From Coprinellus micaceus (lineage: Eukaryota; Basidiomycota; Agaricomycetes; Agaricales; Psathyrellaceae), in the NCBI GenBank assembly GCA_951394405.1, contig OX596346.1, positions 682,001 through 746,000 of the forward strand: a DNA stretch of 64,000 bases, read 5' to 3'. The translations under genes and the position numbers were made by a program. Shown here piece by piece: positions 13,719-25,106 of the stretch. Under the pieces are notes generated by a model. The model saw only the letters and a program-made list of their open reading frames with translations, was not told the DNA's origin and ran no database searches. Position 1 is the first letter of the stretch. The number at the start of each line of letters is the position of its first letter.

Positions 13719-15009
13719 TCAGGTCTTGTCGAACGCCTTCTTCAGAACGACGGCTGCATCGGATACGAGCTTCTTTCCGATTTCCAAGACCCTGAGGTGC
13801 AAACGATAACGGTCATCAGATGGTGTTACACAGTCGGCGGCAGACACACTCACCCTGTTTCGCAATGCCGGTGAGAGAGGTCAAGGGAGGATGAAGCGAG
13901 TTTAGAACTTGATGAAAAGGCATAACGTACCATCCATCGCCATGATCGGGTGGGGTGCCCCTTTGTATACCTCAATCTCTGTTGTTATTCCAGCTTTCCT
14001 CAGCTTCTCCCCAAAAGCAACGCCTTCATCGCGCAAGATGTCCAACTCTGCGACTGCAATCCAAGCTGGAGGTAGGCCTTCAAGCATCTCCCTCGTCGCG
14101 AATATAGGCGAGGCGTCCCACTTACTCCAGTCGTCCTCGTTTGGAAGATAGTTATGTTTAAACCAGTTCATCCTATCCGGACTGAGCCAGACCGTGTCCT
14201 TGTTTGACGCCCACCGCGTCTCTGTAGATGCCGTGTTGTCCGTCACTGGCACAATGAGCAACTGATAAACGATAGGAATCGGCTTTTCGAGAGTTTTGGC
14301 TTTAATTGCGAGGATGCACGCTAAATTTCCACCGCTGTCGCAAGCAATGAGTACCGCAGACATTATTTTAGGAGAGAAGCACAGTACCTTGACGATCCCC
14401 CCACCGCAATGCTCTCGGGGTTGATGTTCAAGAGCGCGGGTCCTTCCTTGTGGAGCCATACAAGGGAGTCAACCGCGTCCTCCACGGCAGCTGGATAGGG
14501 TTCCTCCGGACCGAGGCGATAGTGCACAGACGCGACGACGCAGTTGGCGCCTGTCGGAGGGTGTTAAAGTTTCACTTGCATCTGAGAGAAGGCGTACTCA
14601 CGGACACACATGTTAGTGATGAACGACGCTTCGCTGCTAATCGTGCCAAGGGTCCAACCGCCTGAGTCATTTCAGCAAGGGCTGTACCTAGGCTCGACCA
14701 AGATAACACACCTCCATGGAAGAACAGGAATACGTTCCATCCTCCTTCAGGAGGGTCCCCTTCAGGGAAGTATACTCTCACTTTCGACTTCCCGACGTCG
14801 AAGTCTGCGACTTTCCCAACCGGCAGGGGTTCAGATCCACCGGGGACAGCCGGGGCGTTACGGACGGCGGGGTCCCATGGGAGTGTGTGAGGGGGCGTCA
14901 AGTGAGCGATATGCTCATTATGAAACTGGATGTACTGGGGATCTAGCTTTGGAAGCAAAGTGGGGTGAATGGCTTGAGGTTGGACATTGCTAGAATCGTT
15001 AGTCGCCAT
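13719..15009 (-). CDS. Alpha/beta-hydrolase, hormone-sensitive-lipase-type esterase
   Basis: Exons 14712-15009, 14602-14661, 14388-14550, 13931-14334 and 13719-13791 give a 332-residue enzyme if a one-base exon at 13854 is also used (total 999 nt). The oxyanion-hole motif is HGGGW, split by intron 1. The nucleophile elbow is G-S-S-S-G (AVGGSSSGGN), split by intron 3. DILRDEG supplies the likely Asp region and PHPIMAMDG the likely catalytic His. No signal peptide is visible. These features are those of HSL/GDXG esterases, which hydrolyse short-chain esters. The last 24 residues (VLEIGKKLVSDAAVVLKKAFDKT) depend on how the 3' end is spliced; a single intron from 13930 to 13792 would put them out of frame. 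The start at 15009 is the first ATG in frame. Confidence 0.85.
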
Positions 15010-15301
15010 AGGGAATGTTTGGAGCAAAGGAAAAGGAGCAGAAGAGAAGGGAAAGTTGAGTTAGAAAGCCGTCTGCATTCAATATCCAATACAATAGAAA
15101 GAAGAAGACTCGAGTCACTCGTACGGATCTGGTTATTGAGTAAACAGCCTCCGCTGAAGAGGTCATGGGACCCGACATAGATAGTAGGTCAGCACGAAGC
15201 CACTTCAATACAATGGCAAAAGTAATAGCCGAGGGTCTGGGTCTCAGCTTCTGAACGTGAGTACTTAAGGCCACTGCGCTGGGGAACGGCCGCTGCTTAC
15301 C

Positions 15302-17154
15302 TTAAGCTACTACCTCGTGTGACGAGGTTCCCTTTCGACGCTTGAACCCTCCCCCCAACAGCGTCGTCGCCCGACTCTTCAGCGTCGGTTTCTTGACTTC
15401 TTGACCTTGGCTTGGTTCAGTCGCCTTCTTGTCATTGCCAGACTTAGCCCTGGCCTTCCATGGACGAGTCCATTTGAAGCTTCTCTTCCCGAGCTTGCCC
15501 TTCTCCGGTTCCCCACCATCCCCACCGTCCCGCGACCTCGAAGTAGGCACGGGCCTGCTATACGCCTTACCCCAGGTCAAGAAGCCAGTCAGACGCATGC
15601 AGCCCGCAGCGGCGTCTTGGTGTAAAATAGAAGGGTCAGAGCCGGCAAGCCGATGTGGAACAGACACCCTCTCGAACTCCTCTTGATCATTGGGGTCGTT
15701 ACCACCCGCATCCTTGGAACGCGTCGTCATGAGGCCGTCAGCCCCCGATTGAGGAAGATTGTCGTCGCTATCTTGGTGAGTCTTCACCACGACTGTCGTC
15801 CCGTCCCACGCCCGCGCAGAGGAGACGAGAAGGTCGTGGTAAACGATGTGGAGAGTGGCGATCTAAACGGTTCCACGTTAATTAGGGTCGACCAGAAGCG
15901 AATCTGTACGTACGATATCATAATAGGCTTGCCACCCTTCCTTCCCTTGTTCCCACCAAGTATAAGCTTTCTTCATTGCTTCTTGGTCTTTCCCCACAGA
16001 TGTCTTGTCGAGGGGCACGAGGCTCGACTGCTCGCCTTTCTCAAGGTCATCAATGACCCACTGCCACCACGCCACCGTATCTTTGACTTGCCGGCCAAAG
16101 CCAGATTCCAGGAGAGTCAAGTTCGCGACGAGATCGAGTGCAATGTCCTTCAGCTGCTTCCGAACGGTCGGCTCTGCGAAATGAAAGACGTTTGTCCGGT
16201 CAATGACCACGGAACCGAGAGGATGAATCCATACCTTGGCCAGGTGCCGGAGGAACCAGAACCGTGATCGAATGGTCCTTTGTCTGCGCGGCGACCTAAA
16301 CGAATGATAGACTGTTAAAGGGCATCGCCCACGCGCCGAGGAATGCGGAAGACAAACCTTGTACACCTCCTGCTGTACTGCGTCGAACGCTTCCTCCGTC
16401 TTCTTCGCCAAGTCTAACCCTTGGTGCGCCTGGTGGAGGAGGAAGTGGTGCCCGCTAGTGCCATAAGCATGGTACTCATGGGCAGGTGCTGCAACACCAC
16501 GATGGTCTGATTCGTCCGGGTCAATGTCCACATCCCACCCTTCGTCTACGTCAGACCTGATGACGGCGGGCTGCTTCCCCTTGCCGTGGCGGTGGCTGGG
16601 ACCCTGCGCTCCGCGAGTTCCGTCATCCGCAACCAGGTTATCGTCCGGACTCGGCGCTGCTTCCGTACCCTCGGCCTTGCCCCGAACATCCTCGTCGCAC
16701 AGCACCATGCCTTCTCGGCACATCTTGAAAGCCACCTGAGCAGCGTGGATATGGGAGTCGATGGCCCCGACCATCTTGAGTACGCGAGCCCTGATTTTTT
16801 GAACCAGCTTGGTGCGGGCCTGGGGGGACAGAACTTGTGCGCCCTTCTTCGACGTTTGGGCAGCTTCGAAGACTGGACGACTGTGCTGGTCGCCTCCAGA
16901 GACACTTGGGCTTGGAGATACTTCAGGTGAGCTAAGAGGAGATGCAAAGGGTGACATTTTCGGTTCATTTGAGGTCGAGTTACTGATGGGACGGAGGCGT
17001 GAACATGGGTGAACGTCGACGAGGCTTGATGGTGAACGTACGTTCGGTCGAGCGAGGTCTCCTTCATGTGACAGAACGGTGCCAGCCGGTCCAGGACTTT
17101 CCTGGTCACTTTCGCCAGTCCGATGTGATTCACTTCTGGTGATTGAAGTGACAT
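15302..17154 (-). CDS. Hypothetical protein, acidic/basic modular, 5 exons
   Basis: Starts at 17154 (MSLQSPEVNHIGLAKVTRKVL). Exon 1 (17042-17154) splices through a 59-nt intron (16983-17041) to a Ser/Pro-rich segment, then a helical stretch (SPQARTKLVQKIRARVLKMVGAIDSHIHAAQVAF), an acidic/His-rich linker, and VAAQTKDHSITVLVPPAPGQ. Splicing out two more introns then gives EPTVRKQLKDIALDLVANLTLLESGFGRQVKDTVAWWQWVIDDLEKGEQ. A last exon reads IATLHIVYHDLLVSS and ends in a Lys/Arg-rich tail. The helical core suggests a protein-interaction domain, but no known family was recognised. An unspliced open frame through 15878-16957 exists, but it translates two introns and is not preferred. Confidence 0.65.
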
Positions 17155-17656
17155 TGCTACTGGCCTTCGTCGTGGTGTTTGGAAGGATTCAAGGTTGAAG
17201 GCAGGGATGAATCTTGAGGGGAGGGAAGGAACAAAGGTTAGGCTGCAGTCTCCGCTAGAACGATAGATAAGGGCGTACCTGGACCGCGTTTCATGAAATC
17301 TCGCCGTTCAACCCTGCCACGTTCCGCAAAGAATGGTGCGTACACGAGTTTTAAGCATGAAGTCAGTCGGATACAGGCGAATAAACGAGGTTGCCGGACA
17401 GGTAGCCCTGGAATAAGGCCGCACGAGGCCAATGTGACGAGGAAAACAATGCCGGAATGAATACCTCGAGGCAATGAAACAAGCAAAGCAACGATGTGCC
17501 ATGGCTGCATCTCTGCATTCTTCCTTCTGTCAGGTTCTCGCCGGACCCGTGAGCTAACTTGAGTGTGAACCGATGAGCGTCCGATTGAAAGAATCTCCTA
17601 GTATTGCAATTGCGCTCGGAAAGCAGTCATATTGCGTCTGATATAGATAACGGCAC
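17155..17656. other. Intergenic; weak ORF only
   Basis: This region holds the promoter of the minus-strand gene starting at 17154 and the 3' flank of the small membrane protein gene. A 90-codon frame (17238-17510, minus) with a hydrophobic start was considered but lacks any supporting context. Confidence 0.35.
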
Positions 17657-18032
17657 TTATGCCTTGGTCTCCTTCTCCTTGAACTCCTTGGCCCACTAAT
17701 AATACAATGAGCTTCCTTCAAGGCAGTAGAGAGGAAATAGACTTTACCAGCATCGAGGGTATCCACCTATCAGGCTGAGTCACTCGTCTCTGCAACATAT
17801 GAAGGCCTCATTCAGCACTCCTCCATAATTGAGGAACCAGCGAATCGGGACGCACCTCATGGTCAGCACTAACGTTCCATGCTGCGAACAGCACTCCTGC
17901 AATTCCAGCGGCAGCAAAGGTAGTGTTGGCCGCCCAGTTCGAGGGTCGGACCCACCAGCCACCTATTCGAGCCCACTCAGCGCCAGTGACTGCGACCTCG
18001 CCAGAAAAACGCACCAGCTGGTGACCAGACAT
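17657..18032 (-). CDS. Small single-pass membrane protein, possibly mitochondrial
   Basis: Three exons on the minus strand. Starting at 18032 (MSGHQLVRFSGEV) the protein reads AEWARIGGWWVRPSNWAANTTFAAAGIAGVLFAAWNVSADHE; a 67-nt intron and then a 52-nt intron follow, and it ends RVTQPDRWIPSMLWAKEFKEKETKA. It is about 88 residues with one hydrophobic segment near residues 35-55. The Trp-rich juxtamembrane sequence and charged tail resemble small accessory subunits of mitochondrial inner-membrane complexes, but this is only an impression and no family is assigned. Splice signals are canonical and all frames join cleanly. Confidence 0.65.
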
Positions 18033-18365
18033 GTTTGGGGTACGGATATCTTGCGCCACCTCCCTGGAAAAGAGTCAGGAGGCATATATAACGGTCATTT
18101 AGTCCACACACCATTGTGATACCCTACGTGCTCGCCGTCGTCGTCGTGGTTTAGGTTTGAGTTCGCCGTGGGCAACAACGCCGACTGTTCACGAAACCCT
18201 AACCCCATGCAGCGCGATAGCCCCGCGCAGTGGCATGTGTTTCCTTCAAGTTCTCCTCCACAAGCAAGATAGCCGAGAATTGGGAACGTCGAATTGAGGT
18301 TTGGGAACTCCAACTTCCCTCCAGCCTGAGAGGTCAAGACCTTAACCTTCAAGAACTGAGCCAGA
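18033..18365. promoter_or_regulatory. Divergent promoter between small membrane protein and PEX3
   Basis: A 333-bp region lies between two outward-facing start codons (18032 minus, 18366 plus). No exon was found. The long minus-strand frame that covers part of it (18095-18514) continues antisense into PEX3 exon 1 and is rejected. Confidence 0.5.
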
Positions 18366-20372
18366 ATGGTCCTTTCATACTTCATTCCGTCGAGGAAGAC
18401 CGTGACGAAGACCGCTGGGTTCTTTGGAGGGGTATATTTGACCCATGCATATATTCGGCAGAGGTTGGAGGAGGTCAAGCAGAAGCTAGAGATTGAGAAC
18501 AATGCCCAGGACAAGTATGTTCAACTCCTACAACTCAAAGGATCATCTTGACACTCGAGTAGCTTGAAGCGAAGATTCCAGCAAACCCACGAAACGACAT
18601 CGTACACCATCCTCGCACTGCTACCAACCCTATCCTCCCAAGTACTCGGAGAAATGAATGTGGAGGAAGTGACGAAGGAATTGCGATCACGGTCGTTGAG
18701 GAAGCCAATACCAACCCCCAGCATCTCATCGTCGATGGAGGTCGTGCAGGACCAGGGAGCTTCTGTCATGTCCCTGGGAGTGCAGAGCCTAGCGGATTCA
18801 ACGAGCGGCTCCGGATTTCTGGGAGTGTCGGCCTCCTTGGACAGCCTAAAGTCTGAGCAGGAGTCGTTGAGCGGGAGCACGAGTGTTGCGAGTGGTCCGG
18901 AGGCGTCTGGATTGGTGAGTACTCGTTCCTTCTACGCTCTAATATGTAGCTAACCAGGCGCACAGTCAGATAGCATAAACAGCCATATATCTGCTTCATC
19001 GAGTAGTTCAGATGCGCGAACCAAGGCAGAGCTGTGGAACGAAGTGAAGATGCTCAGTGAGTGTTCACGACCCTCCACGAGCGATATATCTAATGGTATT
19101 TCTAGCCCTTACACGAACAATGACCACCCTCTACTCCATCACCCTCCTCTGCCTCCTAACAACCCTTCAACTAACGCTCCTGGCACGGTCGAAATACGTG
19201 CAGTCCGTGATCGAAGAAGAGGAGCAGGAACGGTTACGAGAAAACATCGAAGCGCAGCTAACGCTCAGCAACATGCTATTCCAGGGCTTGGGTCTCGGTG
19301 GCGGGGGTGGTGGGTTCGAGGCAATGGAGAAGTTGATCAATGGGTTGGAGGCCAGTGATGTCGAGGGCGACGAGGAGGGGTGCGGTGTGGACGAACAGAT
19401 CAGCGAGGCGACGGAGAACAAGTACCTGACGATGAGTTGGTGGCTGCTGCACGTCGGGTGGAAGGATGTAGGCGAGCGGGTACGGAGAGGTGTCGAGGAG
19501 GTGTTCGAAGGGTGCGTGGTATTGGTTCTGTGCTAGGCGCCTGCTGATGGCCCTGCAGGGTTTCTCTTAAAACCAAGCTATCTGCGATGGATCTTCACCG
19601 GCTGGTGGGCGACGTGCGGAGAAGAGTGGAACACGAAGTGACGTTCGAGGGCAATGACAAGCGAACAAAGTAGGTCGAGCATATTATTTCGCAACATCCA
19701 GCTCACGCGTTCCCAGCTTCCTTTCGTCTCTCCTACCGTCGACGCCAGAAACGATCCACCACACCCTCGTGCAAGGAGGCTTCCTGCCATCAAGCGTCGC
19801 TGCGTACCACCTGAACCCGGACACACGCGACCAGCCCGTGGGGACCACGCACCCTTCAACCTCGAATGACACCCTGACGTCCTCCCAACTCTCCCAATCT
19901 CAGTTCTACACCCGGGCCCGGTCAAACGCGAGCGACGTCTCCCTGGACGGCTCACCCCCCTCCTCGAATCCGTACCCACACATCTCCAATGACCGCAAGT
20001 TCCTCTCGCTCATTGAGGAGACGCGGTCGGTGATCGAGTCTCCCGACTTTGCGCGGGTGCTGGAGGTGTGCCTGGACCAGTCGGCGGAGGTACTGTTCCA
20101 GAGCCTGATGAAGAATGTGTTCGTTGAGAGTGCGCCGCCGGAGACGCTGAATGAGGAGGCGGTGAGGGTGAGGCTGGCGGGGTTGTTGCCTGGGCTGTCG
20201 AGGTGGAGTCGGCTGGCGCTGGATGGGCTACCGAATGAGCTTGTCGATGTGAGTGCAAATCTCTGTCTCTCTGAGTGGCATGCTGATTTGCGTGTAGACC
20301 CTGCTTTCGGTACATGAGGTGCCGTGTCTGAGTGCTATTCTATTTGGGAAGTTTGAGGAGCAGTTCCAGTGA
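18366..20372 (+). CDS. PEX3: Peroxisomal biogenesis factor 3 (Pex3)
   Basis: Seven exons (18366-18514, 18563-18914, 18966-19056, 19106-19511, 19559-19669, 19717-20248, 20298-20372) give exactly 572 codons including the stop. The N-terminus MVLSYFIPSRKTVTKTAGFFGGVYLTHAYI is the Pex3 membrane anchor, followed by a helical segment (RQRLEEVKQKLE...NLKRRFQQTHETTSYTILALLPTLS) and the central block ELWNEVKMLTLTRTMTTLYSITLLCLLTTLQLTLLARSKY. The C-terminus has FEEQFQ. Pex3 sits in the peroxisomal/ER membrane and docks Pex19 with its membrane-protein cargo. Ser-rich inserts between helices make it longer than yeast Pex3. A stronger family match is hard to obtain by eye outside the N-terminal and central blocks, but these are characteristic. 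Confidence 0.88.
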
Positions 20373-20584
20373 ATTCGTAACTTATGGCGTTATAATTATT
20401 GCTTTCTACTTTGTGATTCGGCGCCTACTGTCGTCCACACTGGACCCGTACAGGGGCTGTGTGATCGCAGTGTTCCGCACTGAAACCGGTCCTTGGACTT
20501 CATCGTACACGTTGTCTACACGATCATGGCACACCATATCCATATCAGCGCCCTGGCCTCTCTTTCCTTCTCTCCTTCATAGCC

Positions 20585-21860
20585 ATGTCACCCACTGACC
20601 AACCTGAAGAACACTTCCCCGACGTCGACGATCCGTACGTCGCGATCTCGTCCGCAGACGCCGTAGTGCACCTGGAGTACACATCTTCCACGCTTCCATC
20701 GCTGCAAGAGGTCGCTGAAGCCCACGGCGGGGGGGAGTGGACGCGATTCGTGTGTATCAGCGACACCCATACCAAGACTTTCGACGTTCCGGAGGGCGAT
20801 GTGCTGTTGCATAGTGGGGATCTGACGAATACGGGGACTGAGCGGCAGATGACGACGACGATGGAGTGGATTTGCGGGCTGCCGCACAAGGTCAAAGTGT
20901 ACGTGGTTCCTTTGTTCTGGGATGATATCGGGCTGAGCAGGCATGCAGGGTGATTGCAGGGAACCACGACTTATCGCTGCATCGCGACTGGTATAAGGAT
21001 AAACAGTGGAAGCGATGGCACGAGAAGAAACAGGTATGGATGTTATCGAATAAGCGCCCATGGTCCTGAACTCTACCCGCAGGACTATACTCCCATCCAC
21101 GACTTGGTAGCAGGAAGGAAGGCGAAGAAAGCGGGTGCGATCTACCTCGAGCAGGAGAAAGCCACGTTCCGAGTATCGCCAGACCGTCGGGAATGGTCTG
21201 TCTACGGCTCACCGTGGTCACCAGAGTTCTATAACTGGGCATTCAACTACTTGCGCAGCGAGGGGGAGGGTACGTACCTGTTGCCCTGTTCAAGGCCGCT
21301 GGCTGACCACGCCCTGCAGCCACCGTCAGCCAGTACCAGAACGCCGATATCCTGTGTGTACACCCCAACATAACATAGCTCTCTAGTCACTGACCCTCAT
21401 CGACAGGTTGACACACGGGCCCCCGCACAAGATCCTCGACCAGACGACCCAAGAGCTCGAAGTGGGCTGCGAGAACCTCGCAGAACACATCACCCGCGGA
21501 CGCCTTAGGCCTCGCCTCCACCTCTTCGGGCACATCCACGAAGCCCACGGTGCACACATACATTCTTGGGAATCCCCCGGACCATGTGAAGCTCTGCACG
21601 TCCAAAACGACATCAACTATCCTATTGAGTTGACGGAATCCGACGATGAAGACGAGGTAGAGAGGGTGGAGGAGGTTAGAGCAAGGACGGAGAAGGTGAA
21701 GAAGCAGGCGGAGGAGCGGAACCAGAACCCGGAGCTGGGGAGGACGGTATTTGTGAATGGGGCGAATGAGTCGGCGGGGAGGATGTCGTGGAAAGGGGAG
21801 AAAAAGGTCGCGTATGGTGGGCCTGGGTTTAGGGCGGTGGTTGTGGATCTGAGAGACTGA
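20585..21860 (+). CDS. Calcineurin-like metallophosphoesterase (MPPED-like)
   Basis: Five exons. Exon 1 (20585-20898) ends within a Val codon and joins 20949 to give VVIAGNHD. The metal-ligand motifs appear in order: FVCISDTHT (D-x-H), GDVLLHSGDLTNTG (GD), VIAGNHD (GNHD), LTHGPPHKILD (GH-like region) and LHLFGHIHEAHG (GHxH). A Glu/Lys-rich insert (residues about 300-335) precedes the C-terminal WKGEKKVAYGGPGFRAVVVDL. These are all of the di-metal centre residues of the MPPED1/2-type metallophosphoesterases, whose substrates are poorly defined (cyclic nucleotides for some animal members). The last exon ends at 21860. Confidence 0.9.
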
Positions 21861-22128
21861 CCTTAGGTAAGTGCGTCAAGCTCGATACACGATGTGGTTC
21901 TGAAACTAATTGACTGTATTATGGGACAGGTATACATTGCCATTAGAAAACAGAATCTAAGATGCGAGGGTATAAGGCTTTGACGATTTGGGTATGCGAC
22001 GTGATGGGCCCTGGTGGGGCGCCAGCTTCCGGGCTTGGAATAGTTTTCCTATTCATCAAGCTTTCAGCTATCAGGCTGTAGTTGTGACTTCTTGAAGTCG
22101 GCATGTTGAGTGGTGTTCCGCAACTCCT
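21861..22128. other. Convergent intergenic region
   Basis: It lies between two genes that point towards each other and probably holds both terminators. Nothing else was seen. Confidence 0.4.
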
Positions 22129-22799
22129 TCAGCCAGCCGTCCTCGAGCCTGACGCAGCCGCGGTTGCGTAAGGCTTGAGCAGTGCCTGCTGCTCGGCGTA
22201 GATGTCCTCCCAGTCCTCCTCCGAGAATACACTCCTGAGGTCGTCGTCCATGGCGATTACAGGCGTGACCTTCTCGATCCAGTCGTATTCCTTGCGAATG
22301 CCTACATCCCCAGCCATAAAAGTCAGCTCTCTACTCCTCGGTCAAGCGGAATGAGGTGCGGCGTACCCTTGGGCTTCGCAACCTTGATTGTCACGTCCGC
22401 GAGTGAAATTGGGTCGCGGTTGTGGGTTCCAGAGGTGTAACCGAAGTCAAAGTCTTCAAAGTCGAAATCATGCGACCCATCATCGACCCAGACACTCTCC
22501 GTGGCGACCCTGCGTCCCTTGCTCACGTATGCGTTACCCTCCTTGCTCACGTCGAGGTTCGCGCGAGACTTTGCGGGCTTGAAACCCTTGTTCTCCTACA
22601 TTGGAACGTCAGTTTCGTGTGCAGGCATTGGGAAACGCTGCAGGCTTACAGTAAAGGCTGAGACTTGCCAGCTGCGCAAGTTGGAGTTCCCGAGCGCTTG
22701 GGCGAATGTGGTTTGCTCCTTGTGAGCTTTGGCCCTCAATCTCTTGATGTCGGGCAGTTGCTTGGCGTTGCGAGGGGAGTCGAAGGTGTTGGAAGGCAT
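22129..22799 (-). CDS. Small acidic protein of unknown function, 3 exons
   Basis: Starts at 22799 (MPSNTFDSPRNAKQLPDIKRLRAKAHKEQTTFAQALG). Two canonical introns are removed, and joining gives GRRVATESVWVDDGSHDFDFEDFDFGYTSG, then KPKGIRKEYDWIEKVTPVIAMDDDLRSVFSEEDWEDIYAEQQALLKPY. It is about 165 residues with an acidic DFDFEDFDF stretch and an acidic amphipathic C-terminal helix. No membrane segment or signal peptide. No family recognised; short acidic helices of this kind often mediate protein binding. Confidence 0.6.
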
Positions 22800-23787
22800 G
22801 GTGGTCGAGTGTATAGCGTTGGGGTTAGAGTGCTCGAGTTTCTTGGGTGTTAGGAGGAAGTGTCTGTAGGACTGATTGCCTCTGTCTAGGACTTTTATAA
22901 GCGTCTCAGTACCGCCTTGTTCAACCGTCACCGGCGCTAAACCTGCAATCAAGTCAGCAATCCTAATCAGGAAGAGTCCGTTCGAGTCATTGGCATTGCT
23001 TTCTGGCCCCGAACATTGACAACCCACCTCCGTCGTTCTCACAGCCCGCTCGTGCGACCCGCCTATCGCGAAGAAGACATTCGATGACATTCATGTACGC
23101 CGTCGACGGCAGTTGAGCGGTGCCGACACCAATGATGGGCGCTCAAACGAGTCATAGCGGCCGCGAAGCTGTACGCGAACCGATAATGGCTGTTCGGATA
23201 GGCCCCAACCGAAAGCTTTGGCTGGAATGACCTTTGCATGATGACACAACCGCTTCGATCCAGGGGGGGTACAGGCGCGCCATCGTCCCTCATGCCCGGC
23301 GGAGTTTGAATATCAACGGGCGCTTACCTCAATTCGGGCGCTTGACGACACGCCGAGGGGCCAATTCAGGCTGGATGGGACACCTTGGAAAGTTCAATGC
23401 GGCTACAAAAAGAGCCTTGAGAGTACGGAGGAGCAAAAGAGCTCTCCATGAACTCGCTCTCCTCAACCATGGTCGGTGAGTCGCTGTGTTCCTGATGCAA
23501 GATACCAGGCAAACCTCACTACGGCGACACGCTCAGGGTTGGGAAACAACCGACTCATGGCTGAGAACCCACGCGGAACCTTCCTTTGAAAGTAGTGCCA
23601 AGGGACCTTCCCGTGGTTCTTCACTCACTCCCGGGATACCAATCGAGCGACGCGTGACACCCTGACCATACCCACGGTTCACCCTCGGTCAGGGCTCTTT
23701 GACCACCGAGGACGCGACGTGGCTTAAATAGGCGCGTTCGTTTCGTCAAATCCCCACTCAACCTCTCATACCAATTCACTCACTACA
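22800..23787. other. Divergent intergenic region with promoter of the glyoxalase-fold gene
   Basis: About 990 bp between divergent starts. A TATA-like sequence (ggcttaaataggcg) lies at about 23721-23734, 55-65 bases upstream of the ATG at 23788. Open frames at 22596-23090 and 23063-23293 (minus) extend the 5' leader of the acidic-protein gene and show no family features. Confidence 0.45.
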
Positions 23788-24256
23788 ATGCCTATCGACC
23801 ACATCGCCTTCACCACCAAAGACATCGTCAAGCTCGCAGCCTTCTATGAGGCGGTTCTCAAACCCCTTGGCTATGCTGAGCGTTTCAACTTCCTCGACGG
23901 CGCCCTCCGTGGCTTCGGCCCTGAGAACGGCCCTGCCGACCTCTGGTTGAGCAGCTTGCCGCCCAGCAAGATCCCTCCAGGATTCGAGGACCTCCCTCTT
24001 GGTGCTTGGGGTGGGCCGATCCATGTCGCCTTCAAGGCCGAGACCAAGGAACAGGTCCACGCTTTCCATGAGGCAGCTCTGTGAGTATATGTGTGACTTT
24101 GGGTGATCAGGTGCTGAGATTTCTTCAAGTGCATTTGGAGCCTCTGATAATGGAGCTCCTGGACCGCGTCAAGCTATCGTCACCGAGTACGCGGCGTATG
24201 TCTTTGATCCCGATGGCAGGAACATCGAGGTCAACTACGTGACTCCCAAGGCTTAA
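23788..24256 (+). CDS. Glyoxalase/bleomycin-resistance-fold (VOC) protein, copy 1
   Basis: Two exons (23788-24080 and 24130-24256) encode about 139 residues. The N-terminus MPIDHIAFTTKDIVKLAAFYEAVLKPLGY is a classic VOC beta-alpha-beta start with a potential metal His at residue 5. Later blocks are GGPIHVAFKAETKEQVHAFHEAAL and, across the intron, DNGAPGPR..YAAYVFDPDGRNIEVNYVTP, with the late Glu ligand (NIEV). The enzyme class covers glyoxalases, dioxygenases and resistance proteins; the substrate is unknown. A paralog of the same design lies just downstream, so this is a tandem duplicate. Confidence 0.88.
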
Positions 24257-24652
24257 GGAACGTTCGAGTGCACCAGTCGGAGATTTGGGGTGGTTCCGCT
24301 GAAGACTCTGTATGGACTGGCATGTGTCGTTATGAATTCTCGTGTTGCCTCCTATTTTTGTATTAAATGTACATCGTTCCATTGAAGAACACCTCGTGTC
24401 TGACCATGGGTTCGCGTTCGTATCTTTGGGCCGGGCGTTATCAGGTCATCTGCTCCGCTCATACTCTCTTTGGGTTACCCGAGGCCCTGCGGTTGACAGG
24501 AATCAGCGCCAGTTCTGGCTAAGTAGCTGACTGAGTGCCCGAGCTGCTTCTCCTCCAGCGCTCGAATCTTATCAGGTCCCATATTCGGGTCATCTCGAAC
24601 ATATAAAGTGGGTGCCCTGCCACTCTTCCCATCATCAAACCACCCCAACACA
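24257..24652. promoter_or_regulatory. Spacer between the tandem VOC genes, with TATA-like box
   Basis: A 396-bp spacer. A TATA-like run (acatataaag) at about 24599-24608 lies some 45 bases upstream of the ATG at 24653, similar in placement to the TATA-like element of copy 1. Confidence 0.45.
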
Positions 24653-25106
24653 ATGCCCATCTCACACCTTGGAATCAATACTACGGACATCTCGACGTTG
24701 TCCAAGTTCTTCGACGCGGCCCTCGCGCCTCTGGGCTACAAAATCGCCCTCCAGTTTAACGACGGGAAGGTCCTGGGATATGGCGACGAGAAAGGGCCGA
24801 GCTTCTGGGTCCACGAGATCACCGACCTTGCGAAGAAAAGTGGGTCTGTTCACGTTGCCTTCGAAGCGAAGTCGGAGGAAGAGGTGAAGGCCTTCTATGA
24901 GGCAGCGATGTAAGTACCTTTCTATCGCCTCGGCGAGGCTTACGGGATCTAACTCTATTTTCTATTGCGCCTCTAGCGCCGCTGGCGGGAAGGACAATGG
25001 AGCTCCGGGTCCTCGTCCTCAATACACGGCCAACTACTATGGAGCATTCGTCCACGACCCTGAAGGAAACAATATCGAGGCGGTTTATTTCAAACCGATC
25101 GCTTGA
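24653..25106 (+). CDS. Glyoxalase/bleomycin-resistance-fold (VOC) protein, copy 2
   Basis: Two exons (24653-24909 and 24977-25106) encode about 128 residues: MPISHLGINTTDISTLSKFFDAALAPLGYK, GSVHVAFEAKSEEEVKAFYEAA, and after the intron AAGGKDNGAPGPRPQY..YGAFVHDPEGNNIEAVYF. The His and Glu that serve as metal ligands in VOC enzymes are conserved at the expected places (SHLGI and NNIEAVYF). Intron position and phase match copy 1, so duplication occurred after the intron was present. This copy lacks the Pro-rich loop (LPPSKIPPGFEDLPL) of copy 1, so the substrate pocket probably differs. Confidence 0.88.

Noticed and set aside
15878..16957. Single 359-codon open frame as a complete gene
   Set aside because: It translates two introns. 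Splicing at 16380-16300 and the next intron gives a better continuous helical domain, and the true start is at 17154 after an upstream intron.
17238..17510. 90-codon minus-strand frame with hydrophobic N-terminus
   Set aside because: It lies in a promoter interval and has no family resemblance or splice context.
19569..20315. Minus-strand frames over PEX3 exons 5-6
   Set aside because: They are antisense to exons whose joined length is exactly 572 codons; composition is low-complexity Ala/Pro/Ser as expected for a shadow frame.
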